In this document: piece by piece, positions 26,330-37,946 of the stretch
Layout of the letters: each line of letters opens with the position of its first letter
Position numbering within the stretch: the stretch's first letter is position 1
Source: Psychrobacter fozii
Lineage (GTDB): Bacteria > Pseudomonadota > Gammaproteobacteria > Pseudomonadales > Moraxellaceae
DNA: 64,000 nt
Reading direction: 5' to 3'
Assembly (NCBI RefSeq): GCF_003217155.1
Contig: NZ_QJSU01000009.1
Location: forward strand, 62,001 to 126,000
The notes under the pieces: generated by a model
Database searches by the model: none
The model's input: the letters and a program-made list of their open reading frames with translations, nothing else
What the model was told of the DNA's origin: nothing
Program-made: the position numbers and the translations under genes

Positions 26330-27595
26330 ATGAATTTTTCGAGACAAGCCTTATTGGGCATTGGGATGATTTTAGGCGGTAGCGTGATGCTATACGCTAT
26401 GGTGCAACAGATTGGCGATAGCAGCAATGAACAGCCTGCGCCAACCTCAGCGATGGTAGATACGCCAAGTACTGAGCAAGCAGCTGCGCAGCCGTTAACG
26501 ACTGATATCGAGACAGAAAAACGCATCTTGGCACAGAAACAAAAAGAGCGTGCTGCCCGTGTCGCAGAGCAAGAAAAGCGAGCACAGCAATTTTTGACCG
26601 AACAAGAAGCCGCCGAAGCAGAAGCATTGGCGAAAGCACGTGCTGAAAGCCAGCAATATGTGGCCAATAGTGCACCAGCCGTCGACGAGACTGAAAATAT
26701 AGAAGCGGCAAAAGATATCGCTAAAGACCTAACCGTCCAACCTCGTACGGATAGTGAATCGGCTGCTGCTGATAAGAAGTCTAGTGACGCTGAACAGCAA
26801 AAAGCTGCTCAAGCGCAACAAGAAGCAAAGCGCCAAGCTACGATTAAAGCAGAAGCCGCTGCTAAAACATTAGCGGATAGTAAAAAAGCAGCTGAAGCAA
26901 ACGAGCAAGCGAAAGTAAAGAAACAAGCAGAGGCCAAAAAGCAGGCTGAAGCTAAAAAACAAGCGGATGCTCAAAAGAAAGCTGAATCCGAAGCTAGAGC
27001 CAAAGCTTTAGCAGAGCAGAAAAAGAAAGAGGCTACTGAAGCCGCTAAAAAAGAGCCACCAAAATCACCTTCTGATTATGAAGTAAAAAGAGGTGATGGC
27101 CTAATTAAGCTAGCAAGACAATACAACATGCCGGTAGAAGTATTGGCACAAGCTAATGATATTTCTCCGTCAGCATCATTACAATTAGGTCAAAATATAA
27201 CGATTCCATCACGTGCTCAAGTGCAACGATTAGAACGTGAAGCTGCCGCTGCTGAAGCCAAGCGTCAAAAGGAAGCTGCCTTAGCTAAGAAAACAGCAGA
27301 AGCCAAGCGTGAAGCACAGCAGAAACTCAGCGAAGCTCGTAAAGAAGTCAAAGAGACAGATGCGAAGGGTAGCTTTGGGGTACAAGTGGCTTTGGCGAAT
27401 GATCAGAATAGAGCGGATGATTTGGTCAAAAAATTCCAAGCAGCAGGCTATCAGGTTAAAACCAGCCGTACCAGTCGCGGTGTCCGAGTTGTCGTCGGCC
27501 CTGAGCGTGGTAAAATCGCAGCCTTGGCGCTAAAGGATAAGATTAATAGTGATCCTAAAGTGAATACAACGGGTGCTTGGGTCTTATACTGGTGA
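26330..27595 (+). CDS. LysM and SPOR domain cell-envelope protein (DedD position)
   Basis: 421 aa. One N-terminal membrane anchor (about 6-25, ALLGIGMILGGSVMLYAMV), then a long Ala/Lys/Glu/Gln coiled-coil region (about 50-240), a LysM domain (about 251-293, YEVKRGDGLIKLARQYNMP to GQNITIPS), a second coil, and a C-terminal SPOR domain (about 345-421, GSFGVQVALANDQNRADDL). SPOR binds denuded septal glycan and LysM binds peptidoglycan, so a role at the division septum is likely. It occupies the place of dedD after folC, but ordinary DedD lacks LysM and the long coils. Confidence 0.85.
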   Translation: MNFSRQALLGIGMILGGSVMLYAMVQQIGDSSNEQPAPTSAMVDTPSTEQAAAQPLTTDIETEKRILAQKQKERAARVAEQEKRAQQFLTEQEAAEAEALAKARAESQQYVANSAPAVDETENIEAAKDIAKDLTVQPRTDSESAAADKKSSDAEQQKAAQAQQEAKRQATIKAEAAAKTLADSKKAAEANEQAKVKKQAEAKKQAEAKKQADAQKKAESEARAKALAEQKKKEATEAAKKEPPKSPSDYEVKRGDGLIKLARQYNMPVEVLAQANDISPSASLQLGQNITIPSRAQVQRLEREAAAAEAKRQKEAALAKKTAEAKREAQQKLSEARKEVKETDAKGSFGVQVALANDQNRADDLVKKFQAAGYQVKTSRTSRGVRVVVGPERGKIAALALKDKINSDPKVNTTGAWVLYW

Positions 27596-27664
27596 TAGCT
27601 GGTTTACTAAGCCTGTATTCTAGGACACGCCCTAGTATATTGAATTAAACATATTATCATCACG

Positions 27665-27694
27665 AAAACACGACATCTATTGTCGTGTTTTTTG
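27665..27694 (+). terminator. Terminator after the LysM/SPOR gene
   Basis: The 11-bp stem AAAACACGACA/TGTCGTGTTTT with a 5-nt loop is followed by TTTG. It closes the folC-SPOR transcript. Confidence 0.85.
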
Positions 27695-27870
27695 TTTTAT
27701 CGTTTGCTGATTTAGGTCAGCTTGGTTACGATAAGCACCGTTTTTCTCTATCTCTCTTCTTATAACCTGTCAGTCTATAAGGGCTGCCTTGCCGCGGTCA
27801 GTTATGTGTCGACTCTTCTACAATATCGCCATAACTATCTGACCGCTTTAATCATGTATAAGGTAAAACC

Positions 27871-28401
27871 ATGTCGTTTGGTGTTATATTTTTAATCTTA
27901 GCCGTTGGATTTTTAGGGCTAATTACCGTACCAAAGCTGTTAGAAAAACGTGTAGTCGTCGAGCCTGATCCAAAGCCTGTACGTGGCGATGAGTTGGCTA
28001 TTTGGCCGTTTGCACCGATGCCGATCATGACGGATACTGAGGTAATATTTTTTAATAAGTTAAAAGGTGCTTTACCTGAATATCACATATTTGTCCAAGT
28101 TCAGCTATCACGAATCATTGAAGCCAATAGTAGTGAGACATCAGAACGTAGCTTCTGGTTCAATCGTATCTGCCGACAGAGCGTTGACTATGTGATCGTG
28201 GATGTTGATGCTCAGACCACGCTGGTGGCTATCGAGCTGGATGACTGGACACATAGTAGTAAAGCTCGTCAAAAAGCGGATGACAAGAAAGACAAAGCGC
28301 TTGCCAGTGCAGGTATTGCGATGGTGCGCTTTCATGCGGAGCGTATGCCCAGTGCTGACATGCTTAGATATGAGCTGATGCAGGTGATTGAAAGTTATTA
28401 A
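27871..28401 (+). CDS. DUF2726 domain protein
   Basis: 176 aa. The N-terminal membrane segment (3-20, FGVIFLILAVGFLGLITV) is followed by a DUF2726 domain: MTDTEVIFFNKLKGAL, IFVQVQLSRII, VDYVIVDVDAQTTLVAIELDD and KDKALASAGIAMVRFHAERMP. The domain has a restriction-endonuclease-like look (the E-x-D-D strand and downstream KK helix), and the family is often found with nucleic-acid functions, but no activity is proven. It is convergent with the DUF1853 gene. Confidence 0.8.
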   Translation: MSFGVIFLILAVGFLGLITVPKLLEKRVVVEPDPKPVRGDELAIWPFAPMPIMTDTEVIFFNKLKGALPEYHIFVQVQLSRIIEANSSETSERSFWFNRICRQSVDYVIVDVDAQTTLVAIELDDWTHSSKARQKADDKKDKALASAGIAMVRFHAERMPSADMLRYELMQVIESY

Positions 28402-28429
28402 GCTTTTCCGTTTTAAGTATCTAGGTTAG

Positions 28430-29386
28430 CTAAGACGCTTCATCCATTTGGTTTGGTTGTCTGGGATAAATCACGATGGGTCTATCACCCACAAAATATA
28501 ATCCTGTCGCAGGCGGCTCATTATCTGACCAAACCGTTTGCGTTTGATATGCATCATAAAAGCTGCGCTTGGTAAACCATTCGATATAATGCGCGGCTCG
28601 TAATTGTGTTGTATCGATGGTAGCGAGATTGGCTATGTCATTCTTATCGCACCATTCATGCATCGGAAAGCTCGGTGCTAGCCAAGCAGGGTAGCTAAAG
28701 TTATTGGTATCTATTGGCAGAAAAAACCGCCCTTTTATAATGCCATAACGTTTATCAATTTTAACTTGCCCATGATTTTCCGTCTCTACCCACACCGCCC
28801 GAAACTGCTTGGTCTGCATATGCGTCATTTTGCGCTGCAAATTGTCATTGGCATTAATGCCAACCCAGTTCACAGGTTCAAAAGGCGCTGACCCCATAAA
28901 AAACTTGATGGCCAGCTCCCAATGCTCAACCAGCTTGTCTTGATGATTATATAAAATTAAATCTATTTCACCTGTCGTTTGCTTGCCGTTAAATAACTGT
29001 ACGTTATTAGCGAGCGTCTCGTACGGATGCAGCTTGCGCGCAAATCCATCCTCTAACCAAAATGACAGCAACCCTTCAAAATGAAAACCCAATCGATTGG
29101 GACTTGGGCGCTTGAGTAAATAACGAGTCAGCGCTTGATAGTCATTAGTGGTATCCAGCTCTGTTAACCGCTGCTCATACGCCTTGAATTGCGACTGCCA
29201 AAAGTGAGCGCTATGCACTGCAATAGCATGTGTGTTTTCATGCGGTGCAAAGTCTATCCACTGTGTTAAGACGTTAGGACAAGCAAGGGCATAAGCTAAA
29301 TCACGCACATAAGGTCGGCGGTAACGCTCCCAAGGGGCATCATCTATGAGGCGGGTAGAGGTGGGCTGAGCGATAGGCTCTGACAT
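28430..29386 (-). CDS. DUF1853 family protein
   Basis: 318 aa, soluble. The family pattern is visible: RLGFHFEGLLSFWLED, then TTGEIDLILYNHQDKLVEHWELAIKFF in overlapping family form, GINANDNLQRKMTHMQ, and HYIEWFTKR near the end. The GEIDLI..EHWELAIKF part resembles the D-ExK core of PD-(D/E)XK nucleases, so a nuclease-type fold is possible. Function is unknown in all species I know of. It is a lone gene. Confidence 0.8.
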   Translation of the reverse strand: MSEPIAQPTSTRLIDDAPWERYRRPYVRDLAYALACPNVLTQWIDFAPHENTHAIAVHSAHFWQSQFKAYEQRLTELDTTNDYQALTRYLLKRPSPNRLGFHFEGLLSFWLEDGFARKLHPYETLANNVQLFNGKQTTGEIDLILYNHQDKLVEHWELAIKFFMGSAPFEPVNWVGINANDNLQRKMTHMQTKQFRAVWVETENHGQVKIDKRYGIIKGRFFLPIDTNNFSYPAWLAPSFPMHEWCDKNDIANLATIDTTQLRAAHYIEWFTKRSFYDAYQTQTVWSDNEPPATGLYFVGDRPIVIYPRQPNQMDEAS

Positions 29387-29487
29387 AAGGTGAACCAGTG
29401 TAAAGGTGTATATTTACCCTAACGGCTCGCTCTATAAAAGTCTATAGGACACGAGTATCGGCTAGGGTAGTGCTCAGTCCTTTAGCT

Positions 29488-29667
29488 TTAAAACATGATA
29501 TTAATGTGATGGATATGAATGCTGATATCAGGCGGTGATAGTAAGTAAGGCAATAGAATGCTAAGTACCGTTTTTAGTATTGGCAGTATCCACTTTGAGA
29601 AGTTGCTAGGTACGCTATGCGGTGGCTGTTGTTCTAGATTAGGTGAGGTATGATCTTGCTGAGTCAT
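29488..29667 (-). CDS. Small hypothetical membrane protein, 59 aa
   Basis: An intact frame from the ATG at 29667 to the TAA at 29488, with GGAGCT 6 bases upstream. The first 24 residues are polar (MTQQDHTSPNLEQQPP...), followed by a hydrophobic stretch of about 18 residues (WILPILKTVLSILLPYLL), then SPPDISIHIHHINIMF. One membrane segment is likely. It lies in the gap between the DUF1853 and 292-aa genes. I do not recognise it; a good ribosome site and a membrane segment are the only support. Confidence 0.4.
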   Translation of the reverse strand: MTQQDHTSPNLEQQPPHSVPSNFSKWILPILKTVLSILLPYLLSPPDISIHIHHINIMF

Positions 29668-29769
29668 AGTTTAGCTCCATATTTACCGTAACTTGATTGA
29701 TACGGCTGGTATGAAGGTATTTTATGGAATAAAGTAATTCGATAGTTCTATATAGAAAATGTCAAAGTT

Positions 29770-30648
29770 CTATAGAACCTCATCAGCTTTCTTTAACCAT
29801 TTTGCAATAAAATCTTTTTTAACTGACAGCCCTAGTCCCTCAGCTTTAGCTTGAATAAGCTTATTAAGTTCTCCATAAGGATCGGCTAGGTGTTCTTTAT
29901 CATATTCAGCCATTTTAATAAGCGTAGTCACTAAAGCTTGCATAGAACCTACACTTTTATGGTGTGTTGGCTCGTCATCAATCGGTGTATTTAGTTGAGT
30001 TACTTTGTGACCCCTATCTATTCCTTCAATAGCCTTTGGCGTATTAAGGGTCAAATCATAAGCAGAAGGCTCTAGGTTTAAAACTTTGCTTAATTCCCTA
30101 ATATCAATATAGACATCATCTCTTTTAATAATAATTGTATCTATCAAATCTTCATGACCAAAATGCCCTTTATAAACTGGTTTTTCATTAAAAAGAGCAG
30201 CTCCTTTATTTAATATAGTGACCTCGCCTTTAACATCAATATCGTTAAGAGCTTCTTTCGTGTGGCTACCTACATATTCGAAGTAATTCAAATCAATAAT
30301 ATATCCACCACTAGAACGTAGTATAAACCTATCGTTCTCTAAGTTTCTAAAAGAAGATTTTAACCTTTCTTTAGAAATCTTCGGGAAATGAAACATATTA
30401 GAGTGTCTGTCACGAAAGTAACCATCAAAACGCCACATATTTTGAATGTTTTCATTTTCACGATAAAATTTATTTTCAACGAATGCCTGCAAAACGCCAT
30501 AACCTGAAAAATGAAAAACTGGCTCAATTTCTGCACTGTCTAAAGCTCGTTGCAAAAACTTTTCAGTTCCTAAAATCTCAAATATAGAACCTTTAATTTT
30601 CGATTCAGCTATTTTAATCATTTCATCTATGGACACATAACCTTTCAC
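29770..30648 (-). CDS. Hypothetical protein, possible island remnant
   Basis: 292 aa, not recognised. It begins MKGYVSIDEMI, like MKDYISFRDFI of the large island protein at 4676. The middle is mixed with several aromatic residues. A C-terminal module (about 232-292, SMQALVTTLIKMAEYDK to FIAKWLKKADEVL) looks like the C-terminal modules of hypothetical proteins found in Moraxellaceae mobile regions. The codon use is A+T-richer than the neighbouring housekeeping genes. A GGTGTG segment before the ATG is a weak ribosome site. The position next to tRNA-Pro hints at a past insertion, but no integrase is seen. Confidence 0.65.
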   Translation of the reverse strand: MKGYVSIDEMIKIAESKIKGSIFEILGTEKFLQRALDSAEIEPVFHFSGYGVLQAFVENKFYRENENIQNMWRFDGYFRDRHSNMFHFPKISKERLKSSFRNLENDRFILRSSGGYIIDLNYFEYVGSHTKEALNDIDVKGEVTILNKGAALFNEKPVYKGHFGHEDLIDTIIIKRDDVYIDIRELSKVLNLEPSAYDLTLNTPKAIEGIDRGHKVTQLNTPIDDEPTHHKSVGSMQALVTTLIKMAEYDKEHLADPYGELNKLIQAKAEGLGLSVKKDFIAKWLKKADEVL

Positions 30649-30807
30649 AATTCACACCTCTATACACCATTAAATCAAAGTAGATATAAGACAAGCCAGC
30701 CTAAAACTATATGGATGACTAGCTTTAGATTATTCATCATGCCTTGCAAGATTTTTATTATTATTTGCTCAATCAAAACATCATACAATTACTAGCCAAA
30801 TTTAGCA

Positions 30808-30846
30808 CAAAAAAAAGCCAACCATTGAAAACAATGATTGGCTTTT
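30808..30846 (-). terminator. Terminator of tRNA-Pro
   Basis: The stem 30815-30827 / 30832-30844 has an AAAA loop. The single irregular pair is A-C in plus-strand RNA but G-U in minus-strand RNA, and the A-run at 30809-30816 gives a U-run on the minus strand. Both support termination after the minus-strand tRNA. Confidence 0.85.
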
Positions 30847-30863
30847 CTCTTTACTACTATGTT

Positions 30864-30940
30864 TGGTCGGAACGGCAGGATTTGAACCTGCGACCACTAC
30901 ACCCCCAGTGTAGTGCGCTACCAGACTGCGCTACGCCCCG
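30864..30940 (-). tRNA. tRNA-Pro(GGG)
   Basis: 77 nt with encoded CCA. The acceptor CGGGGCG pairs with CGTTCCG (two G-U pairs), the D-arm is AGCGCAGTCTGGTAGCGC, the anticodon loop CTGGGGG gives GGG (codon CCC), and the T-arm GCAGGTTCAAATCCTGC is complete. It has its own promoter and terminator. Confidence 0.96.
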
Positions 30941-30951
30941 AGTGACTGACT

Positions 30952-30979
30952 ATTTTACGCAAAATTATGCATATTGCAA
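30952..30979 (-). promoter_or_regulatory. Promoter of tRNA-Pro
   Basis: On the minus strand TTGCAA (30974-30979), a 16-bp spacer, then TAAAAT (30952-30957), 11 bases before the tRNA. The -35 lies in ATAGCCCTTGCAAT, identical over 14 bases to the S10 promoter region at 40480-40493. Confidence 0.75.
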
Positions 30980-31054
30980 GGGCTATTTCTAGTAGCCAAA
31001 ATCTATCACATTATTTTGCCTATTACAGTCAGCTGAACCAACCAGTAGCTTACC

Positions 31055-32584
31055 TTAACCCAATAACTCTTTTAAGATTTGGTTCACTTGCTGCGGATTG
31101 GCACTACCGCGACTGGCTTTCATGACTTGACCGACCAGACCGTTAAAGGCTTTTTCTTTGCCGCCACGATACTCATCGACCATTGCTTGGTTTTTCCCAA
31201 TGACTTCTTCAACGATGGCTTTGATAGCGCCCGTATCAGTTTCTTGCTTGAGACCTTTTTCTTCGATGATCTTATCGGCTGCATCATCAGCATCGCCGCC
31301 TTCACGCTCGTATAGAGCACTAAAGACTTTCTTAGCCAATTTGCCAGATAGCGTGTCGTCTTTGATACGTTTTAGCATACCCGCCAATTGCTTGGCGCTG
31401 ATAGGGGAGTCGACGATGTCTTTGTCGTCTTTATTCAGCGCGCCGAGCAAATCACCCATGACCCAGTTGCCAGCCATTTTGGCATCTGATTGCCCCACTT
31501 CAGCGACCACGTCTTCGAAGTAATCGGCAATTTGACGACTACCAGTCAAGATACGAGCATCATATTCTGACAGACCAAGCGCTTCTTCAAAACGTGCACG
31601 ACGGGCTACAGGTAGCTCAGGCATGGCGGCTTTAATCGCATCAACCGTATGCTGCTCGATACGGACAGGTAGCAGGTCAGGATCAGGGAAATAGCGATAG
31701 TCGTTGGCGTCTTCTTTGGTACGCATGGTGCGAGTTTCATCGCGCTCTGGATCATATAGCATCGTTGCTTGGACAACTTTGCCACCTTCTTCGATGATAT
31801 CGATTTGACGCTCGATTTCACGATTGATGGCACGTTCGATAAAGCGGAACGAGTTTAAGTTTTTCAGCTCAGTACGCGTACCAAGCTCATCACCTGGTCT
31901 GCGCACAGAGACGTTGCAATCACAGCGGAACGACCCTTCTGCCATGATAGCGTCAGAGATACCTAGCCAAGTGACCAACTGATGAATCGCTTTGATGTAG
32001 GCAAGTGCTTCATGAGCGGAGCGCATATCAGGTTCAGAGACGATTTCAATCAGCGGTGTACCAGCACGGTTGAGATCGACGCCAGTCATACCATCGACGG
32101 CATCATGGACAGATTTACCAGCATCTTCTTCTAAATGCGCGCGGGTGATACCCATACGTTTAGGATATTCGTTCTTCTCACCTTCATTGACCACGACATC
32201 GATGTAACCTTCGCCAACGATAGGATTGGCCATCTGGGTGATTTGATAGCCTTTCGGCAAGTCAGGGTAAAAGTAGTTTTTACGATCAAACGTATTGAAC
32301 AAGCCCAGTTCAGCATTGACGCCGATACCGAATTTTAGCGCGCGATCGACCACGCCAGCATTTAGCACTGGCAATACGCCAGGCAGACCCAAGTCTACGA
32401 TGCTGGCTTGGCTGTTTGGCTCGTGACCGAAGTCAGTCGGTGCACTTGAGAATATTTTACTTTCAGTATTGAGCTGGCAGTGAATTTCGATGCCGATGAC
32501 CACTTCATAACCATCAACGAACAGCTCTTTACGCACGGCGTGCTCGCGGACGGCATTGTTATCAGTAGTAGTTGTTGTATTCAT
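31055..32584 (-). CDS. gatB: Asp/Glu-tRNA amidotransferase subunit B
   Basis: 509 aa from the ATG at 32584. The frame continues upstream into gatA, but this ATG follows AAAGGAGACGG and overlaps the gatA stop as TAATG. GatB binds the misacylated tRNA and activates the side chain. It has the start [31 protein letters not shown], the zinc/tRNA-site [27 protein letters not shown], and a C-terminal YqeY-type tail domain (about 360-509). It is the last gene of gatC-gatA-gatB. Confidence 0.97.
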   Translation of the reverse strand: MNTTTTTDNNAVREHAVRKELFVDGYEVVIGIEIHCQLNTESKIFSSAPTDFGHEPNSQASIVDLGLPGVLPVLNAGVVDRALKFGIGVNAELGLFNTFDRKNYFYPDLPKGYQITQMANPIVGEGYIDVVVNEGEKNEYPKRMGITRAHLEEDAGKSVHDAVDGMTGVDLNRAGTPLIEIVSEPDMRSAHEALAYIKAIHQLVTWLGISDAIMAEGSFRCDCNVSVRRPGDELGTRTELKNLNSFRFIERAINREIERQIDIIEEGGKVVQATMLYDPERDETRTMRTKEDANDYRYFPDPDLLPVRIEQHTVDAIKAAMPELPVARRARFEEALGLSEYDARILTGSRQIADYFEDVVAEVGQSDAKMAGNWVMGDLLGALNKDDKDIVDSPISAKQLAGMLKRIKDDTLSGKLAKKVFSALYEREGGDADDAADKIIEEKGLKQETDTGAIKAIVEEVIGKNQAMVDEYRGGKEKAFNGLVGQVMKASRGSANPQQVNQILKELLG

Positions 32585-34080
32585 TATACCGTCTCCTTTG
32601 CGATGGCAGAGTGCTGTAGATGATGATCCGTATGCTGCTGGAACAGATGCGCTGTCGTGAGTAATTGACTCTCTTGCCAATGCTTACCGATTAATTGCAA
32701 TCCAATTGGTAGACCGTCTGAGGTCAGACCAGCTGGTTGGCTAAGCGCAGGCAGACCTGCTAAGTTGACCGCGATGGTATAAATGTCACCTAAGTACATG
32801 GTCGCAGGGTCGAGATTGTCACTGAGCTTGTAAGCAGCAGTTGGTGCGGTTGGACTGGCAATCACATCACAGCTCGCAAATGCTTCATCGAAGTCTTTGA
32901 CGATTAAGCGGCGGATTTTCTGTGCCTTAGTATAGTAAGCATCAAAGTAACCAGCAGATAGCGCATAAGTGCCGGTCAGGATACGACGCTGTACTTCAGG
33001 GCCAAAGCCTTCAGAGCGTGAGCGCGTGTATAGATCGATCAGATCCGTTGGGTTTTCACAGCGATAGCCGAAACGTACGCCATCGAATCGTGATAGGTTC
33101 GATGATGCCTCGGCAGGGGCTAGCATATAATAAGTGGCAAGCGTGATTTCAGGATCAGTGATGTTCACTTCTACAATCGTTGCGCCCAGCTCTTCGTACT
33201 TCTTCAGCGCCGCACGTGCTGCTTGTTCAACTTCGCTATCAAGCCCTGCACCGAAGTATTCTTTGGCCACACCAATACGCAAGCCAGCAAATGGTTTGTC
33301 ACCAGCAGCGGCTTCTGCATCGTTGATGTCTTGTACATAGTCAGGCATGTCATATTTGATAGAAGTCGCATCGCGTGGATCGTGACCAATCATTGGCTGT
33401 AGCAGGTAAGCGCAATCTTTAGCGCTGCGTCCCATGCTACCAGCTTGATCCAGACTTGAAGCGTAGGCAATCATGCCGAAGCGTGATACACGGCCATAAG
33501 TAGGCTTGATACCCGTTAGGCCACAGAATGAGGCAGGCTGACGAATAGAGCCACCCGTATCACTACCAGTTGCGACTGGAACAAAACCAGCGGCAACGGC
33601 GGCAGCACTACCACCTGATGAACCACCAGGGACGCGCTCTAGATTCCAAGGATTCTGTACCGTGCCGTAGTATGAGCTGCTATTGTCTGAGCCCATCGCA
33701 AACTCATCCATATTGAGCTTGCCTAAGCTAATCATGCCTGCTTTGTCGATGTTAGAGACGATAGTAGCATTATAAGGTGAGATGAAGTTGTGCAGCATCT
33801 TTGAGCCACAAGTCGTCAGTACGCCTTGGGTACAAAAGATGTCTTTGTGTGCCATAGGGACGCCGAGTAATGGGCGTTGATCGCCCTGTGCACGCATCTC
33901 ATCTGCCGCTTTTGCTTGCGCGCGTGCCGTCTCAGAGGTATGAGTGATAAAGCTGTTAATCTTACTGTCTAGCGCATCGATACGTTTGATGTAGTGTTCT
34001 GTCAGTTCAAGGCTACTAAATTGTTTGTCTTGTAAGCCCGTAATAAGCTGCTGGGTACTTAATAAATGAAGTTCAGACAT
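32584..34080 (-). CDS. gatA: Asp/Glu-tRNA amidotransferase subunit A (amidase)
   Basis: 498 aa. It releases ammonia from glutamine for GatB. The amidase-signature family triad is visible: K near 79 in PMAHKDIF, the Gly/Ser-rich [14 protein letters not shown], and the nucleophile Ser in [16 protein letters not shown]. Both ends are of normal length. It sits 70 bases after gatC, and its stop overlaps the gatB start. With GatB and GatC it makes Gln-tRNA(Gln) and/or Asn-tRNA(Asn). Confidence 0.97.
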   Translation of the reverse strand: MSELHLLSTQQLITGLQDKQFSSLELTEHYIKRIDALDSKINSFITHTSETARAQAKAADEMRAQGDQRPLLGVPMAHKDIFCTQGVLTTCGSKMLHNFISPYNATIVSNIDKAGMISLGKLNMDEFAMGSDNSSSYYGTVQNPWNLERVPGGSSGGSAAAVAAGFVPVATGSDTGGSIRQPASFCGLTGIKPTYGRVSRFGMIAYASSLDQAGSMGRSAKDCAYLLQPMIGHDPRDATSIKYDMPDYVQDINDAEAAAGDKPFAGLRIGVAKEYFGAGLDSEVEQAARAALKKYEELGATIVEVNITDPEITLATYYMLAPAEASSNLSRFDGVRFGYRCENPTDLIDLYTRSRSEGFGPEVQRRILTGTYALSAGYFDAYYTKAQKIRRLIVKDFDEAFASCDVIASPTAPTAAYKLSDNLDPATMYLGDIYTIAVNLAGLPALSQPAGLTSDGLPIGLQLIGKHWQESQLLTTAHLFQQHTDHHLQHSAIAKETV

Positions 34081-34150
34081 AAGGTGTCGTCCGTCAAAAT
34101 GTTAATAACATAAAATCGAATGGAATAAAGGAAGAGAGATAACAGACTGC

Positions 34151-34465
34151 TTACTCAATCACTTGTGGTACCAAATACAAACCGTCTTCAACGGCTGGCG
34201 CGACCGATTGATTGCGTTCGCGGTTGATATCATGTTTGGCAACATCGACACGCAGCTCTTGGCAGGCTTCATGGATGTTCGATAATGGTTTGATATCAGT
34301 GGTATCCACATTAGCAAGCGTATGCATAAGCTTTAGTACTTTACTGATGTCGTCGGCATAGTTATCGGCCGTAGTCTCATCGACACCTAAACGCGCAAGG
34401 CTGGCAACTTCTAGGATCTCTTCACGACTGACGTTGCTGTCAGACGTTGTTGGTTGCTGTGACAT
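34151..34465 (-). CDS. gatC: Asp/Glu-tRNA amidotransferase subunit C
   Basis: 104 aa, helical. The family pattern is EILEVASLARLGVDE, then ISKVLKLMHTLANVDTTDIKPL, ending in YLVPQVIE. It stabilises the GatA-GatB pair. A GGAGAAAC ribosome site precedes the ATG. It is the first gene of the gat operon and diverges from mreB across 614 bases. Confidence 0.95.
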   Translation of the reverse strand: MSQQPTTSDSNVSREEILEVASLARLGVDETTADNYADDISKVLKLMHTLANVDTTDIKPLSNIHEACQELRVDVAKHDINRERNQSVAPAVEDGLYLVPQVIE

Positions 34466-36108
<1,643 letters not shown>

Positions 36109-36197
36109 AACGTATTAACTAAGTCCTGTCATTTTTGATAGTACACAGTGCTTAGTTATCGCTACGATGAAGTAACAGGTTATAAAGATATAAAATT

Positions 36198-36222
36198 AAA
36201 GGTAGCCCGCTGCGCTACCTTT
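36198..36222 (+). terminator. Weak terminator or attenuator hairpin between mreB and mreC
   Basis: The 9-bp perfect stem AAAGGTAGC/GCTACCTTT has a 7-nt loop and only three T. It may reduce mreC-mreD expression relative to mreB, as such hairpins do in several bacteria. Confidence 0.5.
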
Positions 36223-36293
36223 AATCACATTATTCAATGCTAGAATTCCGTACTGGCTACCGCTTATTTTATAACCTCTGAGTTAGACGACTT

Positions 36294-37154
36294 ATGATTC
36301 CAAGTATTTTTGCGCGCCAGCCATTAGCACTTCGCAAGACTGCCATCGTATTGATAGTAGCCTTAGTGTTGATGTGGTTCGATAGCAAAAACTCAGACTG
36401 GTTTAAACCAATACGTAATACTAGCCATGCCGCTATGCAGCCTATTTATGAGTTATCGTTATTACCGAGCTACGCCAAGCATTGGGTGAGTGGAAGCTTG
36501 CAATCTAAAGAAGCCCTACGCCGCGAAAACATACAGCTGAAGTCTCAATTGATACATGCGCAAGCCAAGCTCCAGCAGCAAGATTATATTCTGGCACAAA
36601 ACGCGCGCCTGCAAGGTATTCTGTCGACCACCGAGCCTGAGCAGTTTGATCTCACTCTTGCACAAGTTATCGGCACAGATACCAATTTGCTCAGACAAAT
36701 TGTGATGCTTAATAAAGGCGCACAAGATGGTGTGCAAGTTGGACAAACGGTCATTGACGAAAAAGGTATATTAGGACAAATCATTAATGTTTATCCTAAT
36801 ACCAGTCGTTTGCTATTGATTACTGACGAACAGCAATCTGTTGCCGTTACTGTTAAGCGTACAGGCCAACGTGCTATCGTTACGGGAAAAGGGATACCAA
36901 CGTCATTGAGCCTCGATTACGTATTCAAAACCTCAGACGTGCGTGTGGGGGATGAGTTGGTTTCGTCAGGGCTCGGTGGTCGTATTCCAGCGGGTTACCG
37001 TGTCGGCCGTGTTGCTCATGTCAAAGATGGACAAGCGGACAACTTTAGAAGCATAGAAGTCACGCCAGCAGCTAACTTTATTGACAATGCGTATGTTCTT
37101 ATTCTGCAAGACAAGCGAGCCACCAGCAATGATATTGTTTTCGATGAGCGCTAG
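36294..37154 (+). CDS. mreC: Rod-shape-determining protein MreC
   Basis: 286 aa. Membrane segment about 12-28 (TAIVLIVALVLMWFD), a coiled coil about 65-105 (LRRENIQLKSQLIHAQAKLQQQ), then the periplasmic beta domain with QIVMLNKGAQDGVQVGQTVID, GILGQIINVYPNTSRLLLITD and VGDELVSSGLGGRIPAGYRVG, all standard. It bridges MreB-MreD to periplasmic wall enzymes. Confidence 0.95.
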   Translation: MIPSIFARQPLALRKTAIVLIVALVLMWFDSKNSDWFKPIRNTSHAAMQPIYELSLLPSYAKHWVSGSLQSKEALRRENIQLKSQLIHAQAKLQQQDYILAQNARLQGILSTTEPEQFDLTLAQVIGTDTNLLRQIVMLNKGAQDGVQVGQTVIDEKGILGQIINVYPNTSRLLLITDEQQSVAVTVKRTGQRAIVTGKGIPTSLSLDYVFKTSDVRVGDELVSSGLGGRIPAGYRVGRVAHVKDGQADNFRSIEVTPAANFIDNAYVLILQDKRATSNDIVFDER

Positions 37155-37294
37155 ATAAGCATCATTTAGCGAACAATTCGTTGATAGTCGCCGAATAGCC
37201 TATTTATTGGTATATTCTCAATCACAGTGTTCATCCCATTAATGCCTAGCTATGCTCTAATAGCCGCCGCTAACACCCGCTAAGGTAAGTACTC

Positions 37295-37780
37295 ATGTCG
37301 TATCCTGATTCTGAGAATGCAACGGTAGTACTCATTGTTACGATTATTCTAAGCTTTGTCGTTGCTTCATCACTTAATGTATATCCATTGAGCCCTAGTA
37401 TGGCCACGCTGCGTCCTATGGTCATGATTATGGTGCTGATTTTTTGGTTGTTGTTTCAACCGCGCTATGTCGGCATCTTTACGGCATTTACCATCGGTAT
37501 TATTGCTGATCTACTGATGGATACCCACTTGGGAGAGCAGGCCTTTGCCGCAGTAGTAGTCGCTCTCTTTATCAAAATTACCAGTGTATATATCAGACAA
37601 ATGAACACCGCTAGCTCATGGCTAGTAGCCAGTTTTGGATTGATCATTTTTCAATTGAACTTGTGGATGCTACAGATGTTCATCCAAAATGTTTTTGTCG
37701 CTCAAGCCACCCTATCATTATTAATGAGCATCCTGAGCTGGCCTCTGGTTCTATTCGCGCTACGTAAGTTTGCACGTTAA
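37295..37780 (+). CDS. mreD: Rod-shape-determining protein MreD
   Basis: 161 aa with about five membrane segments. The conserved TIGIIADLLMDTHLGEQAF (here FTIGIIADLL) marks MreD. It sits 140 bases after mreC. The ends are short and polar, as usual. It completes the mreBCD set. Confidence 0.92.
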   Translation: MSYPDSENATVVLIVTIILSFVVASSLNVYPLSPSMATLRPMVMIMVLIFWLLFQPRYVGIFTAFTIGIIADLLMDTHLGEQAFAAVVVALFIKITSVYIRQMNTASSWLVASFGLIIFQLNLWMLQMFIQNVFVAQATLSLLMSILSWPLVLFALRKFAR

Positions 37781-37946
37781 TCACTACTTTTCTGAACAAC
37801 AGTGCTTATGAACAATAATACCTATGAATAATAATGCTCGTTCATAACTCATAGAGCGATAGCGATTGTTCAGGCCGATTCTGACACGCCTATTAATAAA
37901 ATTTTTTAGTATTCAATACACATGAATTTATATAAAGAGAGTTGCG

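Noticed and set aside
30744..30992. Open frame on the plus strand across tRNA-Pro
   Set aside because: Antisense to the tRNA and its terminator; a typical false call.
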